This document shows, piece by piece, positions 11,200-21,984 of a stretch of DNA of 64,000 bases. The position numbers and the translations under genes were made by a program. Position 1 is the stretch's first letter. Every line of letters starts with the position of its first letter. Source of the stretch: Takakia lepidozioides (lineage: Eukaryota; Streptophyta; Takakiopsida; Takakiales; Takakiaceae); assembly GCA_030704615.1 (NCBI GenBank), contig CM060732.1, forward strand, positions 77,233,053 through 77,297,052, in the 5' to 3' direction. The notes under the pieces are model-generated. The model was not told the DNA's origin. It did no database searches and saw nothing but the letters and a program-made list of their open reading frames with translations.

Positions 11200-13232
11200 C
11201 CGCAGTATATGAGGTATGTGTTTTGTCATCCTGCTCCTGTGTTTGAAAAGATGCCAGGATATATGACTTACAACAAAGACCATGGAAACTCTGTTCTTCA
11301 CAAGCATGTGAATAAAAAACATGGGGCTTTGGTTAGTAAGTGAATTGAAATAGAAAACGATGGGCCAGATGCTCGTAGACCTGCGAAGAAGAGGCTTGGC
11401 CCTACCCCAGGGAATACATCTTTTTTCTTTGGCTGTCGAACTTCATGCAAGAAAGATGATGAACAACAGAAAATGTTCAATGATGATTTGGTCTTGTTCA
11501 TTGCAAAAGAGTTGTTGCCATTGTCTTTGGTCGAATCTCCATGGCTACGAAGAGTAGTGGGGAGACAAAATGATCGTCTAGTTTTCCCCTCTTTACGCAC
11601 ACTTGTGAATGAGACATTCCTATCACTGGCAGCAAAAACACAAGACTTGTACATGTCCCCATTGATATCCAGTTGTATAATTTGTACTGTCAATTTTGAT
11701 TTGTGGATGTCAAGAGGAGGAACTGATATTTTTGTCATCATAGCGCACTTTCTTAATGAGCAATGGGAACCATGCCATGTGACATTGGGAATGTTTGAGG
11801 CACCTGATACATCCGGGGCAACCATGGCACGACAAGTGAATGACCTTTTGACAAAGTATGGTTTGAATTCGCGCATCATAGCTTATGTCAAAGATGAAAG
11901 AGGTAATTTGGGTACTTTGACTGCAGCTTTGAATGTGCCGTGTCTTGTGCCCCATTAGGACTGTCTGCACCATTTGTGAGAAGTTGCTTTGGACATGCAA
12001 TGTCCAAGTGTTGTCAGTATGCCACGACTGATGCAAAGGTGTGCATGAATATGAGGGTTGTGTCTATAAAGGATGCTCAATCAGAGTTGCAGAAGACCAT
12101 CACTTGGACCAAGAAGAGTGGAAAGGGAAGGCAAGAATGGAATGCAACATGTGTTGATAGTGGTATTCATCCTCGCAAGCTGAAAACTCCAGTGAAAACC
12201 AGGTTTGCTTCCAAAGTGATCATCTTTCAAGAAACTTTGGAATTTCGGCAAGCTATCATTACTTGTTATTCTAGGCAGGCTTCACTGTCTTTGCAATCTC
12301 GCATACCAAGCCCACAAGTGTGGGCAATTGCAAAGTCTATTTTCACGGTTCTCGGACCTGTGGTTCATGAGTGTGTTATGAACCAGTCAGGCGGATACTG
12401 GCTGTTGTCTGATGCTCTTGCTGCAACAATTACAACTTGTGTACGCATGCGAGCAGAGAGTGTTCGAAGTTTGGGTACAGTGGATTATCGCATTGGGGAT
12501 TTTGATGTAGAGTTGCAATTGTTAGAATGGTGGATAGCTCAGGAGATGGTGCATATATTGGGGTCACTTCTCTCATTTTTGGAAGGAGTTCAACCATTGA
12601 AAGCCCACAATATGTTGGCGCTGATGCTTGATCCGCGTTTCAAGGGATTGTTCTTGGTGACACAATATGTGGGCAGAGAACATGGACATATCATTGTTCG
12701 GCAATATGACACCTTGGTGTTGGAGCCTCTTTTGGTCAAATGTTTCAAGATCCTTCACCCGACTACTACGACCCAGCCGGAGCCGGATTCCACTCAGGAT
12801 GACATGTCATTGTTTGGTTTGGAGGAGCCATGTGAGGATATGACATTGATGGTGGTGAGAGATCAGCTTGCGCATTTCCGAAGGCAAAAGGTCATTGACA
12901 CTGAGTATAGTGCTCCTTTGAAATGGTGGAAAGAGCACAAGTCTGTATTTCCATATGTGAGATATTTGGCACGCCTCATGTTGGGCATTGTTGGGTCTCA
13001 GATTGAATGTGAGAGGGTTTTTAGCATTGCAGATGTTATTACAAACTTGCGATGTTGTAAGTTAGGTGTTCAAAACCTTGATATGCTTGTGAGCATTGTC
13101 AAGAATTGGCCGAATGATGCTCGTGTTGGTTGCATGAGCTCTTCCATGAACGAGTTTTTGAACAGTGAGGAAGTCCTCTTAGATGACAACGAGGAGTTGA
13201 TTGCAGAGGCCGAGTTGTTTGAGATAGAATGA
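11200..13232 (+). pseudogene. hAT-family transposase, frameshifted
   Basis: This encodes the cut-and-paste transposase of the surrounding element. The N-terminal part has a BED-like end (LHKHVNKKHG near 11305). The middle has FVIIAHFLNEQWEPCHVTLG and ATMARQVNDLL. The frame closes at 11958, while the family continues in another frame from 11940 (SCAPLGLSAPF, CFGHAMSKCCQYATTD, TWTKKSGKGRQEWNATC). The C-terminus carries the hAT dimerisation region (LKWWKEHKSVFPYVRYLAR, GSQIECERVFSIA). A TGA after HGALVSK (about 11340) may be a second lesion or a small intron. The long intact 3' frame (430 codons) suggests the element was active fairly recently. Confidence 0.9.
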
Positions 13233-13411
13233 TTTCTTTGTGTACTCTACACTACTCTACACACATTGATTTATACTCGCTTATTTTGTATTATTATTAT
13301 TTCATAAATTTGTTTATAAATGTTGTGTTGTTTCTTTTCAACATGGTCAAACTATTTGATATAACTAATGGGGATTCACAAATCATTTTCAGATTTATAA
13401 AAAAACGATCA

Positions 13412-13443
<32 letters not shown>

Positions 13444-13633
13444 AAAATAGAGAACCGGAACCAGAAACTGGAACCGGCGGATCCTTCCCAAAAAATACCC
13501 GGAACCGGAACCGGAATCTGCTCATGAATCTTGGAACCGGAACCGGAGCCGGAACCGCCTCTTTAAATCTACCAAGGAACCGGAACCGGCGGTTCCTTCA
13601 ATATGGCAAGAACCGCACAACACTGGTTAATTC

Positions 13634-14653
13634 CAATGTTGTGCGGGTATATTGATTTCAATATACCCTTAGGGTATAAGTAAGTTATTTTTGTCAAATC
13701 ATTTACCCTTAGGGTATGGGTAAATTAACTTTTCAGATTTCTATATAACCCCTGGGTATGGATATATATGCCAAAATATACCTTGAGGGTATGAATAGTT
13801 TCCGGGTATGGATAGTTATTTCCATTAATATATAATTTAATGGTTTTAAAGAATATATGATGTTCTTCAATATGTACAAACACAAAAAAACACAATCTAT
13901 GGTAAAAGAGAAAATTGATAAGATATTGCATAATATTTTGGTGTTAATTTCAAATGCAAGATGGAGGAGGTTTAAGATTTTAAAAAAAAAAACATCAGCT
14001 GGTAGCTCAATTGGTAAGTGCACAGCGTGTGTCACTCAGGTGGTTCGGGGTTCGAACCCGCTGCCCTGCCCCATGTGTGGGATTGTTCGTGTGACGGTAT
14101 GTCTGGGCGTTGATCGTCCCATAGGTCTCATGGCCCATAAATGAAAGGGGGTTAATCTTTCCCCCTCCTCAAGGGCCTGAATTGTGGGTTGTCGCTCCCA
14201 TATTTCCTTAAATAAATAAATAAATAAAACCCCCTCAATGACCTAAATTGTGGGCTGTCAGGTTTCCTTTTATGTATATACATATATATGCGAGATCCAA
14301 ACATTAAGGAATGATATATATGTAACATTTGTTTTAGCGTGATTGGAGCTTTCTTATAGCTCAAGGCTCCCTAACAACACAACAAAAAAGAGAAAAGACC
14401 TAGCACATAAAGGCTATGAAGGCACATAAAGGCCCTTATATACCCTGATTAGATATACCCTTCAGGAAAATAGGGTATTTGAGGGTCTTGATGCAGGGTA
14501 AATATAAGGATAAGGGTATATCATAAAAATATACCCTGATATAAGGGTATACATCCGGGTACCTAAACTTGCCACACCAGGTATATATATATCAATATAC
14601 CTTGATAAACCTGCCGGGTATATCAGGGTAATTCATATACCTGCCCAACACTG
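13634..14653 (+). mobile_element. hAT-type element 2, non-autonomous
   Basis: It begins CAATGTTGTGCGGGTATA directly after the 8-bp GTTAATTC that ends hAT 1. It ends …TACCTGCCCAACACTG at 14653 and is followed by GTTAATTC again (14654-14661). The termini match hAT 1, but the subterminal repeats are different: TATACCCT/AGGGTATA motifs at 13660-13810 and 14440-14640. It has no transposase. A SINE has inserted in the middle. Confidence 0.9.
13996..14230 (+). mobile_element. SINE-2, tRNA-derived, inside hAT 2
   Basis: The A box is TGGTAGCTCAATTGG at 14000 and the B box GGTTCGAACC at 14049, with normal spacing. A body shared with SINE-1 follows (ATAGGTCTCATGGCCCATAA, then CTCCTCAAGG, CCTGAATTGTGGG), and it ends in an (AAAT)n tail near 14215-14227. 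The tRNA cloverleaf is not maintained, so it is a SINE and not a tRNA gene. A partial second 3' end (ACCTAAATTGTGGGCTGT) follows at 14243. Confidence 0.88.
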
Positions 14654-14745
14654 GTTAATTCTTCCCCCCTCCTCAAGGACCTGAATTGTGGGCTGTAGCT
14701 CCTAGATTTCCTTTCTTCTTTAAGAAAAATAAAAATAAATGTTGT
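14654..14745 (+). mobile_element. SINE-1, 3' part
   Basis: After the third GTTAATTC the SINE sequence resumes as CCCCCTCCTCAAGGACCTG and AATTGTGGGCTGTAGCTCC, ending in A-rich sequence. Joined to 8193-8348 it makes one SINE interrupted by 6.3 kb of hAT DNA. Confidence 0.85.
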
Positions 14746-15750
14746 ACGAAATAAATAATTACAATTTTAGTTTTTTTTCTCGGCCGCAGTAAGCAATTTT
14801 TTAAAACAAAATTGAACAGGGGACAAAGACCCTGGAAAATTTATTGAGTATTATTAAAACCCTTGGGTACACCATGAGGCACGCACACTCTAGGGCCATT
14901 CCTCTATCGAAGGCTAGAAGTTAGCCTAGAGAATGCCGAAAGGCCGAAACCACAGAGAGCTGATAGAAGTTATGAGCAAATGAACTCTACCAATAGAGAT
15001 TGAGCTTGCCACAAGAAAAAGCCTACCGGAAGGTAACACGCGAGGTCGTTGATGGGTGCTTAATGTGTTTCCAGTTAATTTCTTGTTCGAACTCAGGTGA
15101 GGCAGTGGAGAGGGGCCCGGAGTTTTAATCTCCAGCGTTTAGGGGGGAGTGGCTTCCAATAGCAGTGGTCTTGCACAAATGATGCCATGGCAGGCCCATG
15201 TTGGCTTGAAGGTGGCATGGAATGTGGCTGCTTGTTTGGGACCTTTGGTAATGCGGCAACATGTCATTTGGCCCACGTTTTTTTTAAAAATCATGTTAGG
15301 AGGTCATGATAGATTAAGGTGAGGAGGCAAGGTATGGTGCATGTTCCCCTGTGAATGATCTAAAACAACGAGCACGCCACAGATGCCACAGACTGGAGCT
15401 TCTGAGGGTTCCAAAGACATGAGGCCAGGAGAAGGATCTTTGTTTGGAGGTACGGTCGTAGTTGAGTAGCAGGTCGAGAGGGGAAAATATTGAGAGACTC
15501 CAATGACGATAAAACACCTTGACCAGGGGCCAGATTTTAGCTGGAGCATGATATGATAGGGACAATGTTCTAGGGATTCAATAATGTCAAATGAACAGTA
15601 GGAGCATAATGCTTACATATTGTCTTTATATTAATTAATAGATCTATGGTTCTTGTTTTCTTTTCTTTTGGGGCCCTGCGTCTGCAGAGCCCCCTAGCTA
15701 GTAATAAGCTACTAATTTAGTAAGTAATTATTTAAGTGGAAGAGCATGAC
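14746..15750. other. No gene recognised
   Basis: AT-rich to mixed sequence without a convincing gene or repeat family. Short frames at 15304-15565 (-) show no recognisable domain. Confidence 0.4.
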
Positions 15751-18215
15751 TCTCCTATATATACCCTATGAGGGCGGTGGGACCCTTCTAGAAGGGTGAC
15801 ACGTGGCAGACCCTAATCAGGCCCACTCCCACCACTAGAGACTTGTCCCCAATTTAATAGGTATCACCATCCCCTATTTAATAGCTATCAACTTCCTACC
15901 GTCTTTTTTCGGACCCTTCATTTCGTTAATTAATACAGGTGGCCTTATTACATTGGCTCCCTCTTTTAACTCCTGGACCACTCTAAAATCAACCGGGCCC
16001 GAATGAAACTGATTTACATATTAGAGCGTCTTGAAATTGTAGCCATTCCCCTACTTTAAGGGCCATCTTTGTAGGTCTGGTTTTGAGCCAAATGGAAGCC
16101 CAAATGGAGCTCCAGTTTTTGTTAGAGAATCCAAAGCGGTCCCATTTATCCATTTTTTTTCCCAGAGGGAGAGGGTTGTTGAGGGCCATGTTATGTATGC
16201 AAGGAACGGGATTGGAGTTCGAGAGAATGCCCAGTCCCATTCTTTTGGGTCTAGGTTAAGTATTTCCGAAAGAGGTCGGCCAGAAATCCAAAAAAGGTGC
16301 TTGAACGGAGCCAAGTAAGAATGGGATGCAGTTGGAGGCTATGGGATGATCTCTTTGAATTTTGATGACCAACAAGGAAAAAGAGTTCGGGAATGGGAGG
16401 CTAAAGCGAGAATAAGCCTGGTTTCAGTATTGATGAGAAAGAGGAATCATGAGAAATGAAGGTCCATGACCTCTTGCACTAGAAGAATACTGAGTTTTTG
16501 GTTTATGATTCCCAGGGTCCAGAAGTACATGGGTGGAAGAGAGGGTCCAGCTTGCAAGGTAGCTTTCCACTGCTGAGGGATTGATTGGATAATGGTATCA
16601 TAACCAGCTTTGGCTCTGGTGGCACTGATACGGCGAGAGATGGTTTGAGCACTAAGGAACCCTGTTGAGTTAATCCATAGATCACGTAACTGGCTGACCA
16701 TCCCAGGCTGATAGTTTGAGAGGGGAGGCATTGACTATGTCGTCCACCAAGAACTTCCACCAGCCTCCTTCCGGGCCCAGGAATTTGGGTAGCCACTTGC
16801 CCAGAAGGGCAGTGTTTTGGGTTTCAGGGTCTAAGACCCCCTCATTTTTTTTGGGAGACAGATCTATTTCCAAGAGACTTGAGGTCTTTTCTTTTGGTCC
16901 AAGTTTCAAGCTCCCCAAATGAAGTTCCTAAACAGTCTTTTGCCCTCACTGATTTGCTGATGGAAGGACGCCAGGAGGCTGCAAAGAACCAGATACCAGC
17001 AGAGATAACTTGATTTGCCACTAGTGCCCTCCCAGTGAAGGAGAGGAATTCAGAGCCCTAGTAAGAAGGCTTGTTTTTAAGTTGCAGAGGATGGGGGCAA
17101 AATGTTGTGTATATGTAAGATCAATAACAAAGGTATAGCCCAACAATATCGTAGTTAGCATAGGCGGTGGAAATGGATCTATTGATGATAACTCTGCTGA
17201 AGGAACCAAAGAGGAGGATGCGGACCCATTGGCAAAAGCTAGGGGACAGTCCGATCTTCGATAAGGCCTCCAATAGGAAAGGCCATTGCATTATGTCAAA
17301 GGCTTTTTCAAAGTCAAGAAGGAGAAGAGCTACGGCTTGCTACATTTTGAGAGCATAGTGGGGAATTTCCTGGGCCAGAAATAGATTGTCCATGATGTAT
17401 CGGCCTTTGATAAGACCTATTTGACTAGGCCTGATGATGAATGGCAGGAACGGTTGAAGGCAAAGGGCAAGTGCAATTTTGTGGCAAGTGCAATTTTGTA
17501 AGCGAGCTACATCTACTAATCATGACAGAGCCTAGCAATGTACATTGTTTGATGCCACCATGCCCGCTGCTGAGTACCGCAAGAGCTATGAGGTTCCCAA
17601 TGTTACTTTATCATCAGAAAATTAACTCAGTAAACATTTCCAGTTCAAATATTGTGGCACGATACCCTAATGGACGGAATAGTGTTTGGGCCTACAGTGT
17701 GGGCCTTGAGGCTGCCTTCTACCATTTGCGCACTAAGATTTCTTATTGGTGTCTTTCTTGCTGTAAAGCACTTTGGTCTAAATCTCTCACCGGAGTTGCA
17801 TGGCCAAAGTGATGAAATCTGAACCAATCGAAAATAAAGATAAAACAAAGATTATATAAAGATTTCATAAACAACATTCATAATCCAAATCTACTTGTTG
17901 TATCAAGACTAGCCACATTTTCTTTCTTTCGATTTTATGATAAATCTATTCCGAAGACGTCTCCTCCTGTTGCATCTGGTCAAATTAATATAAAATGAAA
18001 CAAGCCTCAAATTGCAATGGCCCCCTTGCTTTGGCAAAACATAAGAGGAAGGAAAAACTAGGGAGCATGACTCAGCACAACACACCAATCCGAGGCTTGA
18101 CACTCTGTAAGGGCCTTTAATGCGTAGTCTCTCATAAAACTTGAATATAGCCCATCTATCTGGACGTTGTTCTCATAAGTGGGCGCTAGTAGTGCGGAGC
18201 AACGCGAAGCCCTAG
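15751..18215 (+). mobile_element. Helitron-like candidate, non-autonomous
   Basis: The left end TCTCCTATATATACCC, followed by GTGACACGTGGCAG, resembles plant Helitron 5' termini. The right end GTGCGGAGCAACGCGAAGCC then CTAGT resembles Helitron 3' termini (a GC-rich short stem-loop just before CTAG followed by T). The 5' flanking base is C, not the expected A, and no Rep/helicase is present. It would contain the dead LINE at 15960-17440. Confidence 0.4.
15960..17440 (-). pseudogene. Decayed LINE (reverse transcriptase), plant L1 type
   Basis: Read leftward from 17440, the frame gives IGLIKGRYIMDNLFLAQE, a stop, then LLLDFEKAFDIMQWPFLLEA and CQWVRILLFGSFSRVIINRS. This is the fingers/palm part of a plant L1-type reverse transcriptase. 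Downstream pieces (near 16900-16000) continue in several frames with stops, including a GPEGGWWKFLVDDIVNASPL segment and a C-terminal NWSSIWASIWLKTRP segment. It belongs to a different LINE family from copies A-D. Confidence 0.75.
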
Positions 18216-18245
18216 TATATTATAAAAATCGACCTTATGTAGATG

Positions 18246-18365
18246 TCGATGGGTAGCCTAGTGGTTCAATAGGGTTTGCAGAAGCAGGTTCAGAGTTCGA
18301 ATATCCGAGATTTCCTGCACAGGAAGTGCAAGATTTATGTTTTTCCGACAGCCCGTTTTTTTATT
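18246..18365 (+). mobile_element. tRNA-derived SINE, second family
   Basis: GATGGGTAGCCTAGTGGTTC is an A box and GTTCAGAGTTCGAATATCC a B box about 40 bases on. A non-tRNA body with CAGGAAGTGCAAGATT follows. It lacks a tRNA acceptor stem and precedes the PPR gene. Confidence 0.65.
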
Positions 18366-18685
18366 TAATTACAGTCGGACAATGTAGGCAGGTACGGACG
18401 GTAGTGATGAAGGGAATTCTTATGGGAGAATAATCCAATTAAGAAAATTAATAATCAAAATTGATCATAACTCATCTATAAGGGAAAATTTCCAAATCCA
18501 AAGACACAGGCAAGGAGAAGCTTTGCAAGGAGTATCTTTGAAACCCCAGTCAGTGACAAGTGAGGTAGAAAGGTGATAGTCAGACAAATTGAAAAAGCTT
18601 TCTCACAAATTGTCATCCTCCCTTTCTCCCCAACATAGTTTTAGTCTTGTCAGTAATGCAGCACCAGAACTAGTGTGTGGGAAGT

Positions 18686-21361
18686 ATGGTCGGGGTGTTT
18701 ATTTTAGGTTATCATTGTCAGCTCTTAGCAGTTTGGGTGCAGATCCATCCGAGAGGTCCTGATTTCAAGCACAAGAGTTCATATGAGCCACTGAGGATTG
18801 ACAGCTACAAGAAACCTGCAAGGATAGATGGTCATCTGGAAGGGGCAGTGGCAGCACAGCTCAGAATATCAGTCACCTCCACAATGACCTGCACTTCCAA
18901 AAGAGGACCAAGAGAGGAAGTTCTCAAGATTTCTTCTGGCGCTTCTGAACTTGTAAGGACACTATATGAGGCACGAAACCTGAAAGAGGCTATTAAAATT
19001 TTGAACCATGGAGGCATTTTCGCAGAGTCGGATACTTATATGTGGCTCTTGCATAAGTGCACAAAGATGAAATGCCTAGCAGCAGGAAAGCAGGTGCATA
19101 CTCACATTATCCAAAGTGGATTCAAGCCAAACGTGTTTCTATACAACACTCTTGTCAACATGTATGTCAAATGTGGGAGCATTGTAGATGCACATGGAGT
19201 GTTTGACAAAATGCCTGAACGAAATATGTGTTCATGGACTATAATGGTGGCAGGATATACGAAGCATGGGTGTGGGAGAAATGCCTTGGAGACATATGAG
19301 GAAATGATACAGGAAGGGGTGAAGCCCAACGGGGTCACGTTAGTTTGCGTTCTAAAGTCATGTGCCTGCCTGGCAGCCCTGGAAAAGGGCAAACAGGTCC
19401 ATGGTGACATCATGAAAGCTGGAGTTGTACCAGATATGATTCTGAATACTACCCTTGTTGACATGTATGTCAAATGTGGGAGCATAGAGGATGCAAGAAT
19501 AGTGTTTGACAATATGATTGAACGAGATGTGGTGTCATGGAGTGTGATGATTGCAGGATATGCCCAGCATGGGTGCGGGATGGAGGCTGTGGAGACGTAT
19601 GAGCAAATGATGCTGGAAGGGGTGAAGCCGGACCAGGTGACATACGCTTGCATTTGCAATGCATGTGCTTGCCTGGCAGACCTGGAAAAGGCCAAAGAGG
19701 TCCACGGTGACATCATGAAAGCTGGAATTATACCAAATATGATTCTGAATACTACGCTTGTGAACATGTATGTCAAATGTGGGAGCATAAAGGATGCAAA
19801 GGTAGTGTTTGACAATATGGATGAGCGAGACGTGGTATCCTGGAGTGCGATGATAGCAGGATATGCCCAGCATGGGTGTGGGGTGGAGGCTGTGGAGATG
19901 TATAGGCAAATGATGCAGGAAGGGGTGAAGCCGGACCAGGTGACATTCGCTTGTGTTTGCAATGCATGTGCAAGCCTGGCAGCCCTGGAAAAGGGCAAAG
20001 GGGTGCATGGTGACATCATGAAAGCTGGAATTGTACCAAATGTGATTCTGAATACTACCCTTGTGGACATGTATGCCAAATGTGGGAGCATAAAGGATGC
20101 AAAGGTAGTGTTTGAGCATATGGCTGAACGAAATGTGGTGTCCTGGAGTGCAATGATTGCAGGATATGCCCAGCATGGAAATGGGATGGACGCTCTGGAG
20201 ACATATGACCAGATGAGGCAGGAAGGGGTAACACCCAACCAGGTCACGTTTGTTTGCGTTTGCAATGCATGTGCGAGCCTGGCAGCCCTGGGAAAGGGTA
20301 AAGAGGTCCATGCTGACATCATAAAAGCTGGGATTGTACCAAATATCATCCTGGGCACTACCCTCGTGGATATGTATGCCAAATGTGGGAGCATAAGGGA
20401 TGCAATAGGAATATTTGACAATATGGCTGAACGAAATTTGGTGTCATGGAATGCGATGATGGCAGGATATGCCCAGCATGGTTGCCACAGGGAGGCCCTG
20501 CGACTATTTGAAGGAATGCAAAAGGAAGGCTTGAAGCTGGATAGTATCACCTTCGTGTGCATTCTCTCTGCATGTAGCCATGTGGGCCTAGTGGATGAAG
20601 GCAGACACTACTTTCATTCCCTGAGTCGAGATTATGGCCTCACTCCAACAGTAGAACACTTTGGTTGCATGGTGGACCTTCTTGGTCGTGCAGGGCAATT
20701 GGATGAGGCAGAGGACTTCATTAACAAAATGCCAATCAAACCAGATGCTGTGGTGTGGAAGGCCTTGCTTGGTGGGTGCAGGATTCATGGCAATGTGGAG
20801 ATTGCTGAACGTGCAGCAACACTTATTCTCAAGTGGGATCAACAGGACACTGCAACTTATGTGTTGCTATCAAACATCTATGCCACAGCTGGCAGGTGGG
20901 CTGATACTGCAAAGGTGAGAAATATAATGAAGGTCAAAGGGGTCAGAAAGGAGCCAGGTCATTCATGCATTGAGGTCAGCAACAGGTTGCACACCTTTGT
21001 TGTTGATGACAAATTGCATCCAAGAATGGAGGAAATCCATGCTGAACTGAGAAGATTGTCTGGGCAGATGAAGGAGGCAGGGTATATACCTGACACGCAA
21101 TTTGTATTGCATAATGTGAGGGAGGAGTACAAGCAAATGTCTCTTTGCCATCACAGTGAGAAGCTGGCCATTGCTTTTGGGCTGATCAGCACAGCCCCTG
21201 GGACACCTCTCCGTGTGATCAAGCATCTTCGAGTGTGTGGTGACTGCCACACCGCTACCAAGTTCATCTCAAAGATTGTCGGCCGAACAATTGTTGTACG
21301 TGATGCAAACCGTTTTCACCACTTCGAGGATGGGGTTTGTTCCTGTGATGAGTACTGGTGA
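18686..21361 (+). CDS. PPR-DYW organelle RNA-editing factor, intronless
   Basis: PLS-class pentatricopeptide proteins bind organelle RNA base by base, and their DYW domain deaminates C to U. This 891-codon frame has no intron. Order: a leader (residues about 1-90) including HPRGPDFKHK, then an L motif, five S-P-L triplets, the final S motif, E1/E2, the PG box (KEPGHSCIEV), and a full DYW domain with HHSEKLAIAFG, RVCGDCHTATK and the end CSCDEYW. The metal ligands (HSE, CxxCH) are present. The terminus is DEYW and not the usual GDYW. The S-P-L triplets repeat every 101 residues and are very alike, so the array grew recently by internal duplication. The first ATG in the open frame is 18686. Whether the leader is translated, or initiation occurs at a later Met (TMTCTSKRG), is open. 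Plastid or mitochondrial targeting is inferred from family. Confidence 0.92.
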   Translation: MVGVFILGYHCQLLAVWVQIHPRGPDFKHKSSYEPLRIDSYKKPARIDGHLEGAVAAQLRISVTSTMTCTSKRGPREEVLKISSGASELVRTLYEARNLKEAIKILNHGGIFAESDTYMWLLHKCTKMKCLAAGKQVHTHIIQSGFKPNVFLYNTLVNMYVKCGSIVDAHGVFDKMPERNMCSWTIMVAGYTKHGCGRNALETYEEMIQEGVKPNGVTLVCVLKSCACLAALEKGKQVHGDIMKAGVVPDMILNTTLVDMYVKCGSIEDARIVFDNMIERDVVSWSVMIAGYAQHGCGMEAVETYEQMMLEGVKPDQVTYACICNACACLADLEKAKEVHGDIMKAGIIPNMILNTTLVNMYVKCGSIKDAKVVFDNMDERDVVSWSAMIAGYAQHGCGVEAVEMYRQMMQEGVKPDQVTFACVCNACASLAALEKGKGVHGDIMKAGIVPNVILNTTLVDMYAKCGSIKDAKVVFEHMAERNVVSWSAMIAGYAQHGNGMDALETYDQMRQEGVTPNQVTFVCVCNACASLAALGKGKEVHADIIKAGIVPNIILGTTLVDMYAKCGSIRDAIGIFDNMAERNLVSWNAMMAGYAQHGCHREALRLFEGMQKEGLKLDSITFVCILSACSHVGLVDEGRHYFHSLSRDYGLTPTVEHFGCMVDLLGRAGQLDEAEDFINKMPIKPDAVVWKALLGGCRIHGNVEIAERAATLILKWDQQDTATYVLLSNIYATAGRWADTAKVRNIMKVKGVRKEPGHSCIEVSNRLHTFVVDDKLHPRMEEIHAELRRLSGQMKEAGYIPDTQFVLHNVREEYKQMSLCHHSEKLAIAFGLISTAPGTPLRVIKHLRVCGDCHTATKFISKIVGRTIVVRDANRFHHFEDGVCSCDEYW

Positions 21362-21414
21362 CTCACTGTTTTAATTTCTTCACCAGTGTCTTGCATTTGA
21401 CTGCACAAATCATC

Positions 21415-21760
21415 TCAAACATTATGCTTGCCCATGCGAGAAGGCTGCAGGCATGGTAAAAAATGCACCAATTCCGTAAGGGATTTGTTGCAGTATATGT
21501 TGTAATTGGACATTGCTACAAAGTCATATGATGTATGCAGCCAAAAGGATTTGTAAATTTCAACAGGAATCCCGTCAAGTCCCGGGGTTTTACGATCCTT
21601 CAGTTTGGACAAAGCATTTTGCAGTTCAGATTCAGAGAGGGGACCTTCCAAGCTAGAAGCAGCCGAAGGGGAGAGCATCGTTGGTGTATGAGCAAGATAG
21701 GTGTTGTGGAGCTGCGAGGTAACCGGCATGTCACCCATTCAGCAACAGTGGAAGCCTTAG
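21415..21760 (-). pseudogene. LINE reverse transcriptase fragment
   Basis: The minus strand encodes EGPLSESELQNALSKLKDRK then TPGLDGIPVEIYKSFW, the conserved start of a LINE reverse transcriptase domain. It lies just 3' of the PPR gene. Nothing of the catalytic palm follows, so it is a dead fragment. Confidence 0.8.
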
Positions 21761-21984
21761 GTTCTGAATGAGCGCACAATCACTGGAGTGCACCATCAGT
21801 TTGGAGGATTGCTGAGTGCACAATCACTGCACCAATGCATCCGAGGCCCGACGGTTTTCTACTGGTGCACACTTGATGTATTTGACCGCTGCACATGGAA
21901 GCTTCTAAAGCAAGTTCAACTTATTTTCCTGGTTTTTGCAATTCCTCATGTTTTTAACTCACACGTCTCTTTTGTTCTTTGCAG

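Larger units (their letters stand above)
8349..13625 (+). mobile_element. hAT DNA transposon 1, near full length
   Basis: The terminal inverted repeats are CAGTGTTGTGCGG at 8349 and its complement ending at 13625. The 8-bp target duplication GTTAATTC lies at 8341-8348 and 13626-13633, the hallmark length for hAT elements. Both subterminal regions (about 8380-8530 and 13445-13610) are packed with GGAACCGG motifs in both orientations, as expected of transposase binding sites. Inside are GC-rich tandem repeats and a hAT transposase gene that now has at least one frameshift, so this copy is probably not autonomous. Confidence 0.93.

Noticed and set aside
13411-13440. (AT)n tract as a functional element
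   Set aside because: A simple microsatellite in the hAT 3' region.
13996-14070. tRNA gene (clear A and B boxes)
   Set aside because: No acceptor stem pairs and the sequence continues into a SINE body shared with another copy and an (AAAT)n tail.
19102-20562. 486-codon open frame antisense to the PPR gene
   Set aside because: Its period follows the 303-bp PPR triplets and it contains no known domain. It is a shadow of the repeated sense frame.
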